From the NCBI GenBank assembly GCA_016178785.1, contig JACOSO010000067.1, positions 1-64,000 on the forward strand: 64,000 bases of DNA, written 5' to 3'. The first letter of the stretch is position 1. The number at the start of each line of letters is the position of its first letter. A program made the translations under genes and the position numbers. This stretch comes from Bacteroidota bacterium (GTDB lineage Bacteria; Bacteroidota; Bacteroidia; Cytophagales; Cyclobacteriaceae). Under the pieces are notes generated by a model that made no database searches, was not told the DNA's origin, and was given only the letters and a program-made list of their open reading frames with translations. Positions 55,028 through 62,707 of this stretch are shown here, piece by piece.

Positions 55028-55339
55028 ATGAGCACAAAAAGTAAAAGGGTGAAAGAAATGGCAAACATCGTAGCCAACCGCCAACATTATAAGAAACAAT
55101 TATATTGAGTACAAAAAAAAACAACCTTGGAGGATCAAAACTTTGCAGCGTGCAAGATTGAGGCACTCGACATCGAAATCGAGCAAGCCAGGAAACTCAT
55201 GGCATCTATGGAGAAAGAAAATGCCGATGCCGTCAATGACAAAGTATACCGGGTTTTAAAATCTAAACTGGCAGACTGGATCAACAAGAGAAATCTGCTG
55301 CTGGAGCAAGTAGTATTGAAACCGTTACGAAAAAAGTAA
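55028..55339 (+). pseudogene. stop-interrupted small helical protein gene
   Basis: Reading in one frame from ATG 55028 gives MSTKSKRVKEMANIVANRQ..., then an in-frame TGA at 55106-55108, then VQKKTTLEDQNFAACKIEALD and a coiled-coil-like end ELLLEQVVLKPLRKK-type. Without the stop the protein would have about 103 residues. A TTG at 55127 could restart translation of the last 70. A single stop codon in a frame otherwise intact suggests a recent null mutation, or a programmed or suppressed stop. Function unknown. Confidence 0.55.
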
Positions 55340-55609
55340 GTGAGATTTATTCGTTTGATCCACGCTCGCGTGAGGGATGCATAAGGCGAACGCAGTGAGG
55401 TGCGCAACGCAGTGAAGCACGGAAGCGAAGCGGACCCTGACGCAGCCCGACCCGAGGAAGGAGGGACACGCCAATAGAAAAGTTATTAGTTGTTAGTTAT
55501 TAGTTGATAGCCGTGCATGCCTTTGCTCCTACTATCAACGGGATACCGGAACGCCCGCTTGCCATTACACATGCTGTCCGGTATGACAACTAAATTAGAA
55601 ATAAAACAA
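55340..55609. other. repeat-rich intergenic region downstream of the LLM gene
   Basis: Holds a GC-rich segment (55365-55470) made of gcgaacgcagtgag/gcgaagcgga words, low-complexity ttattagttgttag (55483-55515) and element C1 (55543-55584). No gene is visible. Confidence 0.5.
55543..55584. repeat. CCGG palindromic element C1
   Basis: ATACCGGA (55543-55550) and TCCGGTAT (55577-55584) form an 8-bp inverted repeat; the sequence between (ACGCCCGCTTGCCA, then CACATGCTG) is nearly identical to C2 at 57259-57300. Confidence 0.65.
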
Positions 55610-56644
55610 TCACGATTTTTTCAGCGCTGCTCTTACCTGGGGTGCAATCTTGGTCCCGAAAATTTCGATTGACTTCATCAGCATGGCGTGCGAGGGGCCG
55701 CCTACATCCATGTGCGCAGAGAACCGGGTGAGCCCGAAGAGCTCGTGCAGGTATAAAATTTTATCAACCGCCTCGGCCGCATCGCCAAACAAGTAAGCGC
55801 CATCTTTGCCGCGGCCTTGTTCATATTGAGGTCGTGTAAAAGGAGGCCATCCGCGGCTGGCACCCACGCGCGTCATCTGGGCAGAGTAAACCGGGTAATA
55901 GGCATCGGCCATTTGCTTACTGTTGTCGCCAAAGAAGCTGTGCATGTGCACGCCTACCTGAAACTTACTCTTGTCGTGACCGAAATGCTCATACAACTCT
56001 TTATAATATTGAAACAGGGGTTTGAATTGCGCAGGGTTGCCTCCAATAATGGCGAACACTACCGGCAGCCCGTGTGTGGCAGCACGTACCACCGATTCAG
56101 GCGTGCCACCAACGGCCACCCAAATATCGAGGTGATTGTTTACTGCGCGGGGTAACACGACCTGGTCTTCGAGGGGAGCACGGAATTTTCCTTTCCACGT
56201 AATGCGTTCTTGCTGGTTGATCTTCAGCAGGAGGTCAAGCTTCTCATCAAACAACTCATTATAATTATTGAGGTCATACCCATACAATGGAAATGACTCG
56301 ATAAAACTTCCGCGTCCGGCCATGAGTTCTGCGCGGCCGTTGCTCAGTTGATCGAGGGTTGCAAAACTTTGGTAAATACGCACGGGGTCAGACGAGCTAA
56401 GCACGGTGACTGCGCTGCCAAGCTTGATTTTTTTTGTTACGGAGGCGGCTGCCGCCAGCACGACCTCGGGTACAGAGACCGCATAATCGGGCCGGTGGTG
56501 TTCACCGATTCCGAAAAACTCGATGCCGACTTCATCCATGAGTTTAATCTCTTCGATCAGTTCGCGAAGGCGGTCGCCTGCCGATAGCGGTTTGCCGTGT
56601 TCATCGTAGTGGTTATCACCAAACATGCCAATACCAAATTCCAT
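55610..56644 (-). CDS. LLM-class flavin-dependent oxidoreductase
   Basis: 344 residues from the ATG at 56644. A luciferase-like (TIM-barrel) flavin enzyme: MEFGIGMFGDNHYDEHGK, EIKLMDEVGIEFFGIGEHHRPD, AAASVTKKIKLGSAVTVLSSSDPVRIYQSFATLDQLSNGRAELMAGRGSF. The F420- or FMN-dependent choice cannot be told; F420 genes are not evident. Substrate unknown. It diverges from the 42-bp repeat region. Confidence 0.9.
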   Translation of the reverse strand: MEFGIGMFGDNHYDEHGKPLSAGDRLRELIEEIKLMDEVGIEFFGIGEHHRPDYAVSVPEVVLAAAASVTKKIKLGSAVTVLSSSDPVRIYQSFATLDQLSNGRAELMAGRGSFIESFPLYGYDLNNYNELFDEKLDLLLKINQQERITWKGKFRAPLEDQVVLPRAVNNHLDIWVAVGGTPESVVRAATHGLPVVFAIIGGNPAQFKPLFQYYKELYEHFGHDKSKFQVGVHMHSFFGDNSKQMADAYYPVYSAQMTRVGASRGWPPFTRPQYEQGRGKDGAYLFGDAAEAVDKILYLHELFGLTRFSAHMDVGGPSHAMLMKSIEIFGTKIAPQVRAALKKS

Positions 56645-56665
56645 GTAGCGTTGATGGGTTAAATA

Positions 56666-57106
56666 ATGGGAAAGACAAAGGAAAGGGGGAAGAAGTTCCA
56701 GATTCAAAGTTCAAAGTTTCAAATTCCAAACATCAAACCTCAATCAGAAACTCGAACCATAAATCGAACGTCAAAGGATTCACTGAGGGAAACATCAATC
56801 ATGCTACGTGTTTTACATGATTCGCGTAGGGGAATATCAATCATGCAGTGTCAATCACCTATTTCACGAAGGAAAATATCAATTGTGCTACGTGATTTAT
56901 CTATTTCATGCAGGGAGATAACAATTGTGCTGAGTAAAATACATATTTCACAGAGGGGAATATCAATTGGACTACGTGATTTATCTATTTCATGTCGGGA
57001 AATATCAATGGCGCAGAGTAAAATATCTATTTCATGGGGGGAAATATCAAATGTGCTCTGTGAAATGTCTTACATAAAGGAGGGTTTGATCGCTTTATTA
57101 ATGTGA
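56666..57106 (+). CDS. uncertain ORF containing a 7 x 14-residue repeat
   Basis: 146 codons; the first 45 derive from low-complexity sequence (attcaaagttcaaag words) and the middle is seven 14-codon repeats (e.g. GISIVLRDLSISCR). Because 42 is a multiple of 3, the repeats stay in frame. No signal peptide. The alternating hydrophobic/polar pattern (ISIVLRDLSIS) could form a beta-helix. Either a true repeat protein or a chance open frame; weak evidence. Confidence 0.3.
   Translation: MGKTKERGKKFQIQSSKFQIPNIKPQSETRTINRTSKDSLRETSIMLRVLHDSRRGISIMQCQSPISRRKISIVLRDLSISCREITIVLSKIHISQRGISIGLRDLSISCREISMAQSKISISWGEISNVLCEMSYIKEGLIALLM
56789..57082. repeat. 42-bp tandem repeat, seven copies
   Basis: Units begin at 56789, 56831, 56873, 56915, 56957, 56999 and 57041. 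Consensus words: gaaatatcaat, gctacgtgattt, atttcatg. The units differ from each other by about 20-45%, so the array is old. Not a CRISPR: no constant repeat with unique spacers. Confidence 0.75.
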
Positions 57107-57775
57107 GTTCTCAGACGGCACAATTCCTCGAAGCACGACTCCCAACATTTACTGTCATGCCGGACGGGACGAGCAAGAGGAAGTGCGCGTTCCGGCACCC
57201 CCAAGGACGAGCACAGAAGTTACGGACTACACTATTCGTACAGTGCACTACCAAGGGGATACCGGAACCCCCGCTTGCCAGTTCACATGCTGTCCGGTAT
57301 GACAACTATATTTTAGATGAGTTTTCAGGATGGTTCAATTCTTCGATCATTCTGAAAAATTACACTGTGAAAAATATTTTCCGGAAAACGGCAACCAAAA
57401 AAAATGAACAAAGCGCTGTAACGAAAGAGCCTCCACAAGGTTGGTGCAAAAATGAGCTACAGAAAAAAATATATATTTTAAAAAAGTACATCCTGCAAAA
57501 AACAGCTGCGTACAAATACACAGAAGCAAAAAATTGTAAGTGGAAAGTTGGAAGTAAAAGTTAGAAGTGAAAAGTTGTAAGTCAGACGCTAAACCTAAAA
57601 AGTAAAAGCTAGAAACAAGAAACCGGAAACTGAAAAACACCACCCCCAGCCCCCTCCTATTGCAGCGTTCTGCTGTCAATTGACAAACTAAAAAAAATGT
57701 TTAACCCGCAGCGAAGCGCTCAAGTGCATGTCGCGAATGCATGGCCAGTGTGGAACTGCACAACCAAAAAAAGTT
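57107..57775. other. repeat-rich intergenic region
   Basis: Contains CCGG elements C3 (57156-57200) and C2 (57259-57300), and an A-rich zone (57370-57640) with gaaaagttgtaag/gtaaaagc low-complexity words. A 153-codon plus-strand frame (57103-57564) crosses C2 and C3 and is judged spurious. No gene supported. Confidence 0.55.
57156..57300. repeat. CCGG palindromic elements C3 and C2
   Basis: C3: TGTCATGCCGGAC (57155) and GTTCCGGCAC (57189-57198). C2: ATACCGGA (57259-57266) and TCCGGTAT (57293-57300), nearly identical to C1 in between. The two are in opposite orientation, as in a paired BIME-like element. Confidence 0.6.
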
Positions 57776-58387
57776 ATGAAAACAAATGTAAAAATGGGTT
57801 TATCACAAATGCCCATAGAAAAGAAAATTGTGAAAACAAGGTTCATCGTAGCATCGATGACAGGCAACGCCAACTTCGGCACACCGAGCCCAACTTTGGC
57901 AACCATTACTACTAATGTAAACGCGCTGGAAGCGGCCAGCATTGCAGCCAAAGGTGGCGGCAAAGACGACACCGCCAACATGCGCGCGAAAGAAGCAGTA
58001 CTTGACTTGTCGCTCAAGTTGCTTGGGTACTATGTGGAAGGCATCGCCAGTGCCAATCCTGCCAATGCTGAGGCAATCATACTCAGTGCCGGCATGGACG
58101 TGAGAGGCAAAGGCGGCAACTTCGCACGTGGATTCGAGGTATCAGCCACCGGCAACATTGGCGAAGTACGCTTACAACGTGAGGGCGTTAGTCGCGGTAG
58201 TTATGAATACCAGATGAGCATCGACATCAGCACTGATGCTAACTGGCAACGCATCTACAGCGGCACACGCGCCCGGATCGTGATGAGTGGACTCGTCAGC
58301 GGCACACGGTACTACTTCCGCGCAGCCGGCATCGACAAAAACGGGCTGAGCCCGTGGAGTTCGGTGAAGACGATGATCGCCTTGTAG
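57776..58387 (+). CDS. fibronectin-III-like domain protein
   Basis: 203 residues from the ATG at 57776. N-terminal helical half: MPIEKKIVKTRFIVASMTGN, TPSPTLATITTNVNALEAASIAAKGGGKD, KEAVLDLSLKLLGYYVEGIASANPANAEAIILSAGMDVRG. C-terminal FN3-like domain (VRLQREGVSRGSYEYQMSID... LVSGTRYYFRAAGIDKNGLSPWSS). I recognise similar proteins in Bacteroidota as FN3-containing hypothetical proteins, without signal peptide. It lies alone between repeats and ends in a hairpin (58397-58420) and a terminator (58496). Confidence 0.7.
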   Translation: MKTNVKMGLSQMPIEKKIVKTRFIVASMTGNANFGTPSPTLATITTNVNALEAASIAAKGGGKDDTANMRAKEAVLDLSLKLLGYYVEGIASANPANAEAIILSAGMDVRGKGGNFARGFEVSATGNIGEVRLQREGVSRGSYEYQMSIDISTDANWQRIYSGTRARIVMSGLVSGTRYYFRAAGIDKNGLSPWSSVKTMIAL

Positions 58388-58396
58388 TTCCGAATG

Positions 58397-58420
58397 CAGG
58401 TTCGTGAGGACACGAACCTG
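58397..58420. repeat. perfect 10-bp palindrome after the FN3 gene
   Basis: CAGGTTCGTG-agga-CACGAACCTG, 9 bases after the stop at 58387. No T-run, so it is not itself a terminator; the form is that of a dispersed repeat. Confidence 0.5.
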
Positions 58421-58495
58421 GAATTAAAACTAGTTCAACTTAACCAAGTAAGAGATGCAATCGCATCAGTTCCGAGAGAACAACACAAAAAGATA

Positions 58496-58527
58496 AAAGC
58501 GACTTCAGAAATGGAGTTGCTTTTTTT
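58496..58527 (+). terminator. intrinsic terminator downstream of the FN3 gene
   Basis: AAGCGACT pairs with AGTTGCTT with one G-T wobble and a loop of about 10 bases, followed by seven T. Confidence 0.7.
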
Positions 58528-58758
58528 GTTGCTGGCATGAAATACTAAATTTAACTGTCATGCCGGACCGCGCTGGAAAGTGTGATAGCGTTCCGGCATC
58601 TCGACCGAATCTCATCATTTACTCCGAACCATATGCGCAAGAGCAACCAATTGCAGCCATTAGGTTCCGACTAAACAAGTAGACTCGATGAGATTCCGGC
58701 ATTCGTTCCTCAGCCGGAATGACAAACAGTGAGTAGGCGTATATGATCCGTAAAAACA

Positions 58759-58791
58759 AAAAAAACCGTCCCAGTTAATGAGACGGTTTTT
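58759..58791 (-). terminator. intrinsic terminator of the tRNA-Cys gene
   Basis: Minus strand: AAAACCGTC/GACGGTTTT stem and T-run. It lies 9 bases downstream of the tRNA 3' end. Confidence 0.8.
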
Positions 58792-58799
58792 AGTTTCAG

Positions 58800-58870
58800 A
58801 GGTTCCGAGCGGATTCGAACCGCTGTAGGAGCTTTTGCAGAGCTCAGCCTAGCCACTCGGCCACGGAACC
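58800..58870 (-). tRNA. tRNA-Cys (anticodon GCA)
   Basis: Read on the minus strand: acceptor GGTTCCG pairs with CGGAACC; D-arm and T-arm (GGTTCGAATCC) are intact; anticodon stem GAGCT/AGCTC encloses the 7-base loop CTGCAAA with GCA. The discriminator (58800, T on the minus strand, that is U73) is the one used by Cys tRNA. CCA is not encoded. The gene lies downstream of its own promoter (58910) and has a terminator. Confidence 0.95.
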
Positions 58871-58878
58871 AAAAATCA

Positions 58879-58970
58879 GGTCTTAGGACTTAGGTCTTGG
58901 GACTTTTGTCAAAGATATTAACTCCTCAACACTACACAACTAAGTCCTAATACCTAATGCCTAAGACCTA
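58879..58970. repeat. low-complexity hairpin flanking the tRNA-Cys promoter
   Basis: Arm 1 (58879-58902, ggtcttaggacttaggtctt) and arm 2 (58940-58970, actaagtcctaatacctaat, ctaagacct) are complementary by degenerate octamers. The promoter (58910-58939) lies between them. Confidence 0.6.
58910..58939 (-). promoter_or_regulatory. promoter of tRNA-Cys
   Basis: Minus strand TATCTTTG (58910-58917) is an exact TAnnTTTG -7 box, and TTG at 58937-58939 lies 19 bases upstream, the expected -33 spacing. Transcript leader of about 30 bases. Confidence 0.75.
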
Positions 58971-58975
58971 AAGAA

Positions 58976-61012
58976 TTATTCAGCTTTTGGAGTTGACTTC
59001 GATGAAGCCATCTTCTCCTTCAGTGCACTTAGAGCTTCAAGATCGCCAAGCGTAGATTTCTCTGACTCCTGGTTGATCTTATCGATCGTCTTGCCTTTAG
59101 GCGCTGCTTTCTTCTTAGGAGCAACTGCCGCTTTCTCCTCTTCAGCAGACCAAGTAGCCTTTAAGCTTAACGTAATGCGTCTGTCTTCCTTAGAGAATTC
59201 AAGCACCTTGAAGTCGTAAGATTCACCCACTTCAGCTTTCGAATTATCTTCCTTCGCCAGGTTTTTCAACGAGCAGAATCCTTCAATTCCATATTGCAAT
59301 TCAATTACAACGCCTTTATCATTTTTGCTGATGATAGTGCCTTTGTGAGTTGAACCTGCAGTGAAGATCGTCTCGAATGTATCCCAAGGGTTTTCTTCGA
59401 GATGCTTGTGGCTCAATGCCAGTCTGCGGTTCACCGCATCCAGCTCAAGTACTTGCACTTCGATTGACTCTCCTACTTTAGTGAATTCAGAAGGATGTTT
59501 GATTTTCTTAGTCCAGCTCAAATCTGAAACGTGAACTAATCCGTCAATACCTTCTTCCAATTCGATGAACAAGCCGAAGTTAGTAAGGTTACGAACGATG
59601 CCTTTGTGACGTGTGCCCACTGCATATTTTGCAAGCACATCCTGACGGGTCCAAGGATCTTCAGTAAGTTGTTTAATGCCGAGGCTCATCTTGCGCTCGT
59701 TGCGATCGATAGTAAGAACAACTGCGTTAAGCTCGTCTCCTACTTTGATGAAATCCTGAGGATTGCGCAAATGCTGTGACCAGCTCATTTCTGAAACGTG
59801 GATCAAGCCTTCAACGCCAGGTTGCAATTCTAAGAACGCGCCATAGTCGGCCACATTTACAATCTTACCTTTCACTTTCGAACCAACTACTACTTCTGCG
59901 GCCAATGAATCCCAAGGGTGAGGCGTAAGTTGCTTCATGCCCAAAGAAATTCTCTTCTTGTCTTCATCGAAATCAAGCACAACTATTTTTACAACCTGAT
60001 CGAGTTTCAACAACTCTTCAGGGTGGTTGATGCGTCCCCATGAAATATCAGTGATATGCAACAATCCATCCACACCACCGAGGTCGATGAATACACCGAA
60101 GTTGGTCATGTTCTTGATGACACCTTCCAACACTTGTCCTTTTTCAAGGTTAGTGAGGATAGCTGCCTTCTGCTGCTCAAGGTCTTTCTCGATCAATACT
60201 TTATGAGATACAACTACGTTGTCGTTGGTGTAGTTGATCTTCACTACTTTCACTTCGATGTTTTTATTTACATAAATATCGAAGTCGCGGATTGGCTTAA
60301 CGTCAATTTGTGAACCTGGCAAGAAAGCTTCTATGCCAAACACATCTACGATCAAACCACCTTTAGTTCTGCGTTTCACAAAACCTTCAATCACCTGATC
60401 TTTATCCAATGCAGTTTGAACATATTCCCAGCCTTTTACCAGCTTGGCTTTTCTGCGAGAAAGGATCAATTGACCCATCGCATTTTCGCGCTCTTCAATG
60501 AAGAGATCAACTAAATCACCAATCTTCAGATTGGGCATATCCTTGAATTCAGCCAGCGGCACTAAGCCATCCGACTTAAATCCGATATTCAAAATCACAT
60601 CGCGGTCATTAATACCAACCACAGCGCCTTTCACTACTTCACTTTCGCTAACAGAAGTGATTGCGCCTCCGTAAAGTTGATCCATCTCTTTACGCTGTGC
60701 AGAAGAATAACCTTCGCCAAAACCTTTTTTGTCGAAAGCTTCCCAATCAAAACTTTCAAGGGACACATTTGTATTGGAAGTTTTACGGGCAGTTACATCG
60801 CGGATAACGCGACCAATGCCTTCTTCCTCTTCTCTTTTCTTTTGCGCTTTGAATGCAGCCAAATCATCTTCCTGGAGCTCTGCTTCAGCGGTTTTTACGT
60901 CTACATCTGCTTCTGCACCTTTAACGGCCAATGCCTTTTTTACCGGACCCTCTCCTTTTGGAGACTTCGGTGCTTTTGATTCTTTAGGTGAATCTTTCTG
61001 AACTTTTGCCAT
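58976..61012 (-). CDS. rpsA: 30S ribosomal protein S1
   Basis: 678 residues. Six S1 (OB-fold) repeats (from about 125 to 610) marked by KGAVVGINDRDVILNIGFKSDGLVP, GVFIDLGGVDGLLHITDISWGRI, GAFLELQPGVEGLIHVSEMSW and GLFIELEEGIDGLVHVSDLSW. A Lys/Glu-rich N-terminal 75 residues and a Lys-rich C-terminus flank them. S1 binds mRNA and is essential for initiation in many species; in Bacteroidota, which rarely use Shine-Dalgarno pairing, it is thought especially important. The 5' leader (61013-61278) has a 9-bp hairpin, a candidate autoregulation site. Confidence 0.96.
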   Translation of the reverse strand: MAKVQKDSPKESKAPKSPKGEGPVKKALAVKGAEADVDVKTAEAELQEDDLAAFKAQKKREEEEGIGRVIRDVTARKTSNTNVSLESFDWEAFDKKGFGEGYSSAQRKEMDQLYGGAITSVSESEVVKGAVVGINDRDVILNIGFKSDGLVPLAEFKDMPNLKIGDLVDLFIEERENAMGQLILSRRKAKLVKGWEYVQTALDKDQVIEGFVKRRTKGGLIVDVFGIEAFLPGSQIDVKPIRDFDIYVNKNIEVKVVKINYTNDNVVVSHKVLIEKDLEQQKAAILTNLEKGQVLEGVIKNMTNFGVFIDLGGVDGLLHITDISWGRINHPEELLKLDQVVKIVVLDFDEDKKRISLGMKQLTPHPWDSLAAEVVVGSKVKGKIVNVADYGAFLELQPGVEGLIHVSEMSWSQHLRNPQDFIKVGDELNAVVLTIDRNERKMSLGIKQLTEDPWTRQDVLAKYAVGTRHKGIVRNLTNFGLFIELEEGIDGLVHVSDLSWTKKIKHPSEFTKVGESIEVQVLELDAVNRRLALSHKHLEENPWDTFETIFTAGSTHKGTIISKNDKGVVIELQYGIEGFCSLKNLAKEDNSKAEVGESYDFKVLEFSKEDRRITLSLKATWSAEEEKAAVAPKKKAAPKGKTIDKINQESEKSTLGDLEALSALKEKMASSKSTPKAE

Positions 61013-61340
61013 AAATCTCTGCCCTGTTTACATGCTACGGACGGGCGTTTCCGCAACAAATTGGTTTTACATTGCTGTTTTGGACCAGGATAGCATTTCG
61101 AACGTTGTTTCGCCTAATAATGCTATCGTTCCTTCGAACTTCATTAATGATTAACATGATTTTCATGGTTATTGACAATAGTTGTCTCTCCTCATGGAAA
61201 TCCGGCCAATCATTTAACTTTTGGACGTCAGGGACAATTACTATCGGGTGACAAGTCCTCCAAATGAGCAATCCGGGTTAAAAAACAGCCCCGCTGGTTT
61301 CAGCAGGGCTGCAAATGTAGGGATTTTTCTGAAAATGAGC
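61013..61340. other. rpsA leader and TolC terminator region
   Basis: Contains GATAGCATT (61089-61097) and AATGCTATC (61119-61127), a perfect 9-bp stem enclosing a 21-base loop, within the rpsA leader. A minus-strand terminator for the TolC gene lies at 61279-61311. A TAnnTTTG promoter was searched for but not found. Confidence 0.5.
61279..61311 (-). terminator. intrinsic terminator of the ABC ATPase-TolC operon
   Basis: 11-bp stem CAGCCCTGCTG/CAGCGGGGCTG (minus strand, one G-T) with a 4-base loop followed by TTTTTT. It lies 30 bases after the TolC stop. Confidence 0.8.
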
Positions 61341-62693
61341 TTACTGGAAGTCCTCGGGTTTTAGTGTGCCCACCGCGTAATCAACCAGCACTTTTTGGAA
61401 GAGCAAACGATATTCAGCTTGGGCTTTGTCGGTTTGGGCCTGCACAAATACGCGATTGGCATTGGCATAGTCCACAAAATTAGTCACGCCTAAGTTGTAT
61501 CGCTCAGATTCTAACTGCAAGGCAACTTCAGCTGCCTTTAATTGGTCAATTGTGACTGTGTATGTTTTGGCATAAAGCTGCATATTCTGATGCGCTCGAA
61601 GCACGTCAGTTTTAACTTGAACCTCTACATTTTTCCGCGTTAATTGATTGTTTAGATAAGTCACGCGCTGTTGTACATAGTTAGTTCTGTTCTGAAGGTT
61701 TTGATTCCCTCCTAAAATTGGTATGTTGAGTTGAAGACCGTATATTTTTTTGAGGTTATCTGATTTAAACTGCACATCAAAGGGCCTGACATTGGGGTCG
61801 CCATGGGCATGATTGTAAGCAGAGTATAGGGTACCAAATGCACTAAGCGTTGGGAGCATTGTCGATCGGGCGGCATTCATTCCAAACCGTGCTGCGTCTT
61901 CATTTTTTACTGCTCGCAAATAGTCTCCCCTGCTTTTTAATGCAGTTTCGAATAGCTCTTTGAATTCAGTTTTACCTGCAAAAACTGAATTAATATCCCA
62001 ATCAGGTTTTACTATTTCCAAATCTTCTGTTGGGTCAAGCAACAATGTCTGAGTAAGAAGAGCTTTGTCATTAATTAAATTGATTTGAGCCTGCAGTGCT
62101 CTTATCTCAGCGGCTTTGGTTTGGGAGTCTTGATTATACTCATCAACAGGAGATCTTGCGCCAAGTTCAACTTGCTCCTTAACCTGCCTTAATTGATTTT
62201 TCAATGCCTCCCAATTCTCATTGGCAATCTTTAGTAATTCGGCATCTAGCAAAACTTGCAGGTATTGTCCTGTTATTGTATTAATAAGGTCTTGTGCTGT
62301 CCGATTAATATAAAACGCCTGTGCATCTAAAAGATTAGAATATTGCTTAGCGCGGTTCACTTGACTAAATCCGTTGAAAATATTCCAGTTGGCATTGATT
62401 TGTACATTCATCTGATCGAAAATCCCATTAACAACCTGACCTGTGTTGTTATTGAATGTATTACCATCAACTCTATAAGCACTTGTGGATGCCGCTAGTG
62501 TAGGGCCAAGCCCCAAAATATTAGAAAGCTTTTGTATCTGGTTTAATTCCAGATTGTTTTTCTGCTGATTGAATAGCACGCCATTCCGCAGAGCAATTTT
62601 TACAGCATCATTAAATGTGAGGGTTTTAGTTTGGGCCCTCACGCCTAGGATCAAACTCAAACCCAGTAAAATAGTTACAAGCAGTCTTTTCAT
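61341..62693 (-). CDS. TolC-family outer-membrane efflux protein
   Basis: 450 residues with a signal peptide (1-21, ending VRAQ). Two TolC repeats: helical coiled coils (LTFNDAVKIALRNGVLFNQQKNNLELNQIQ; ALLDAEL...LRQVKEQVELGARSPVDEYN) and barrel strands (TLAASTSAYRVDGN; LPTLSAFGTLYSAY). Typical of the outer-membrane channel of tripartite exporters. The upstream ABC ATPase is coupled (14-base gap), yet a membrane permease and periplasmic adaptor are not adjacent here. Confidence 0.88.
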   Translation of the reverse strand: MKRLLVTILLGLSLILGVRAQTKTLTFNDAVKIALRNGVLFNQQKNNLELNQIQKLSNILGLGPTLAASTSAYRVDGNTFNNNTGQVVNGIFDQMNVQINANWNIFNGFSQVNRAKQYSNLLDAQAFYINRTAQDLINTITGQYLQVLLDAELLKIANENWEALKNQLRQVKEQVELGARSPVDEYNQDSQTKAAEIRALQAQINLINDKALLTQTLLLDPTEDLEIVKPDWDINSVFAGKTEFKELFETALKSRGDYLRAVKNEDAARFGMNAARSTMLPTLSAFGTLYSAYNHAHGDPNVRPFDVQFKSDNLKKIYGLQLNIPILGGNQNLQNRTNYVQQRVTYLNNQLTRKNVEVQVKTDVLRAHQNMQLYAKTYTVTIDQLKAAEVALQLESERYNLGVTNFVDYANANRVFVQAQTDKAQAEYRLLFQKVLVDYAVGTLKPEDFQ

Positions 62694-62707
62694 ATCTCTT
62701 TCGTTCT

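Larger units (their letters stand above)
58388..58799. other. intergenic region with terminators and CCGG elements
   Basis: Holds the palindrome at 58397, the terminator at 58496, elements C4 (58557-58600, TGCCGGACCG and GTTCCGGCAT) and C5 (58688-58720, ATTCCGGCAT and GCCGGAATGAC) and the tRNA terminator at 58759. No coding frame is supported. Confidence 0.55.

Noticed and set aside
56789-57082. CRISPR array
   Set aside because: Units are contiguous 42-base tandem copies with no unique spacers, and no cas genes are in the window.
57103-57564. 153-codon plus-strand reading frame
   Set aside because: Crosses palindromic elements C2 and C3 and an A-rich low-complexity zone; no signal, domain or family pattern.
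61035-61271. 78-codon minus-strand frame in the rpsA leader
   Set aside because: Lies in the structured leader, no family pattern, and an rpsA leader is the simpler explanation.
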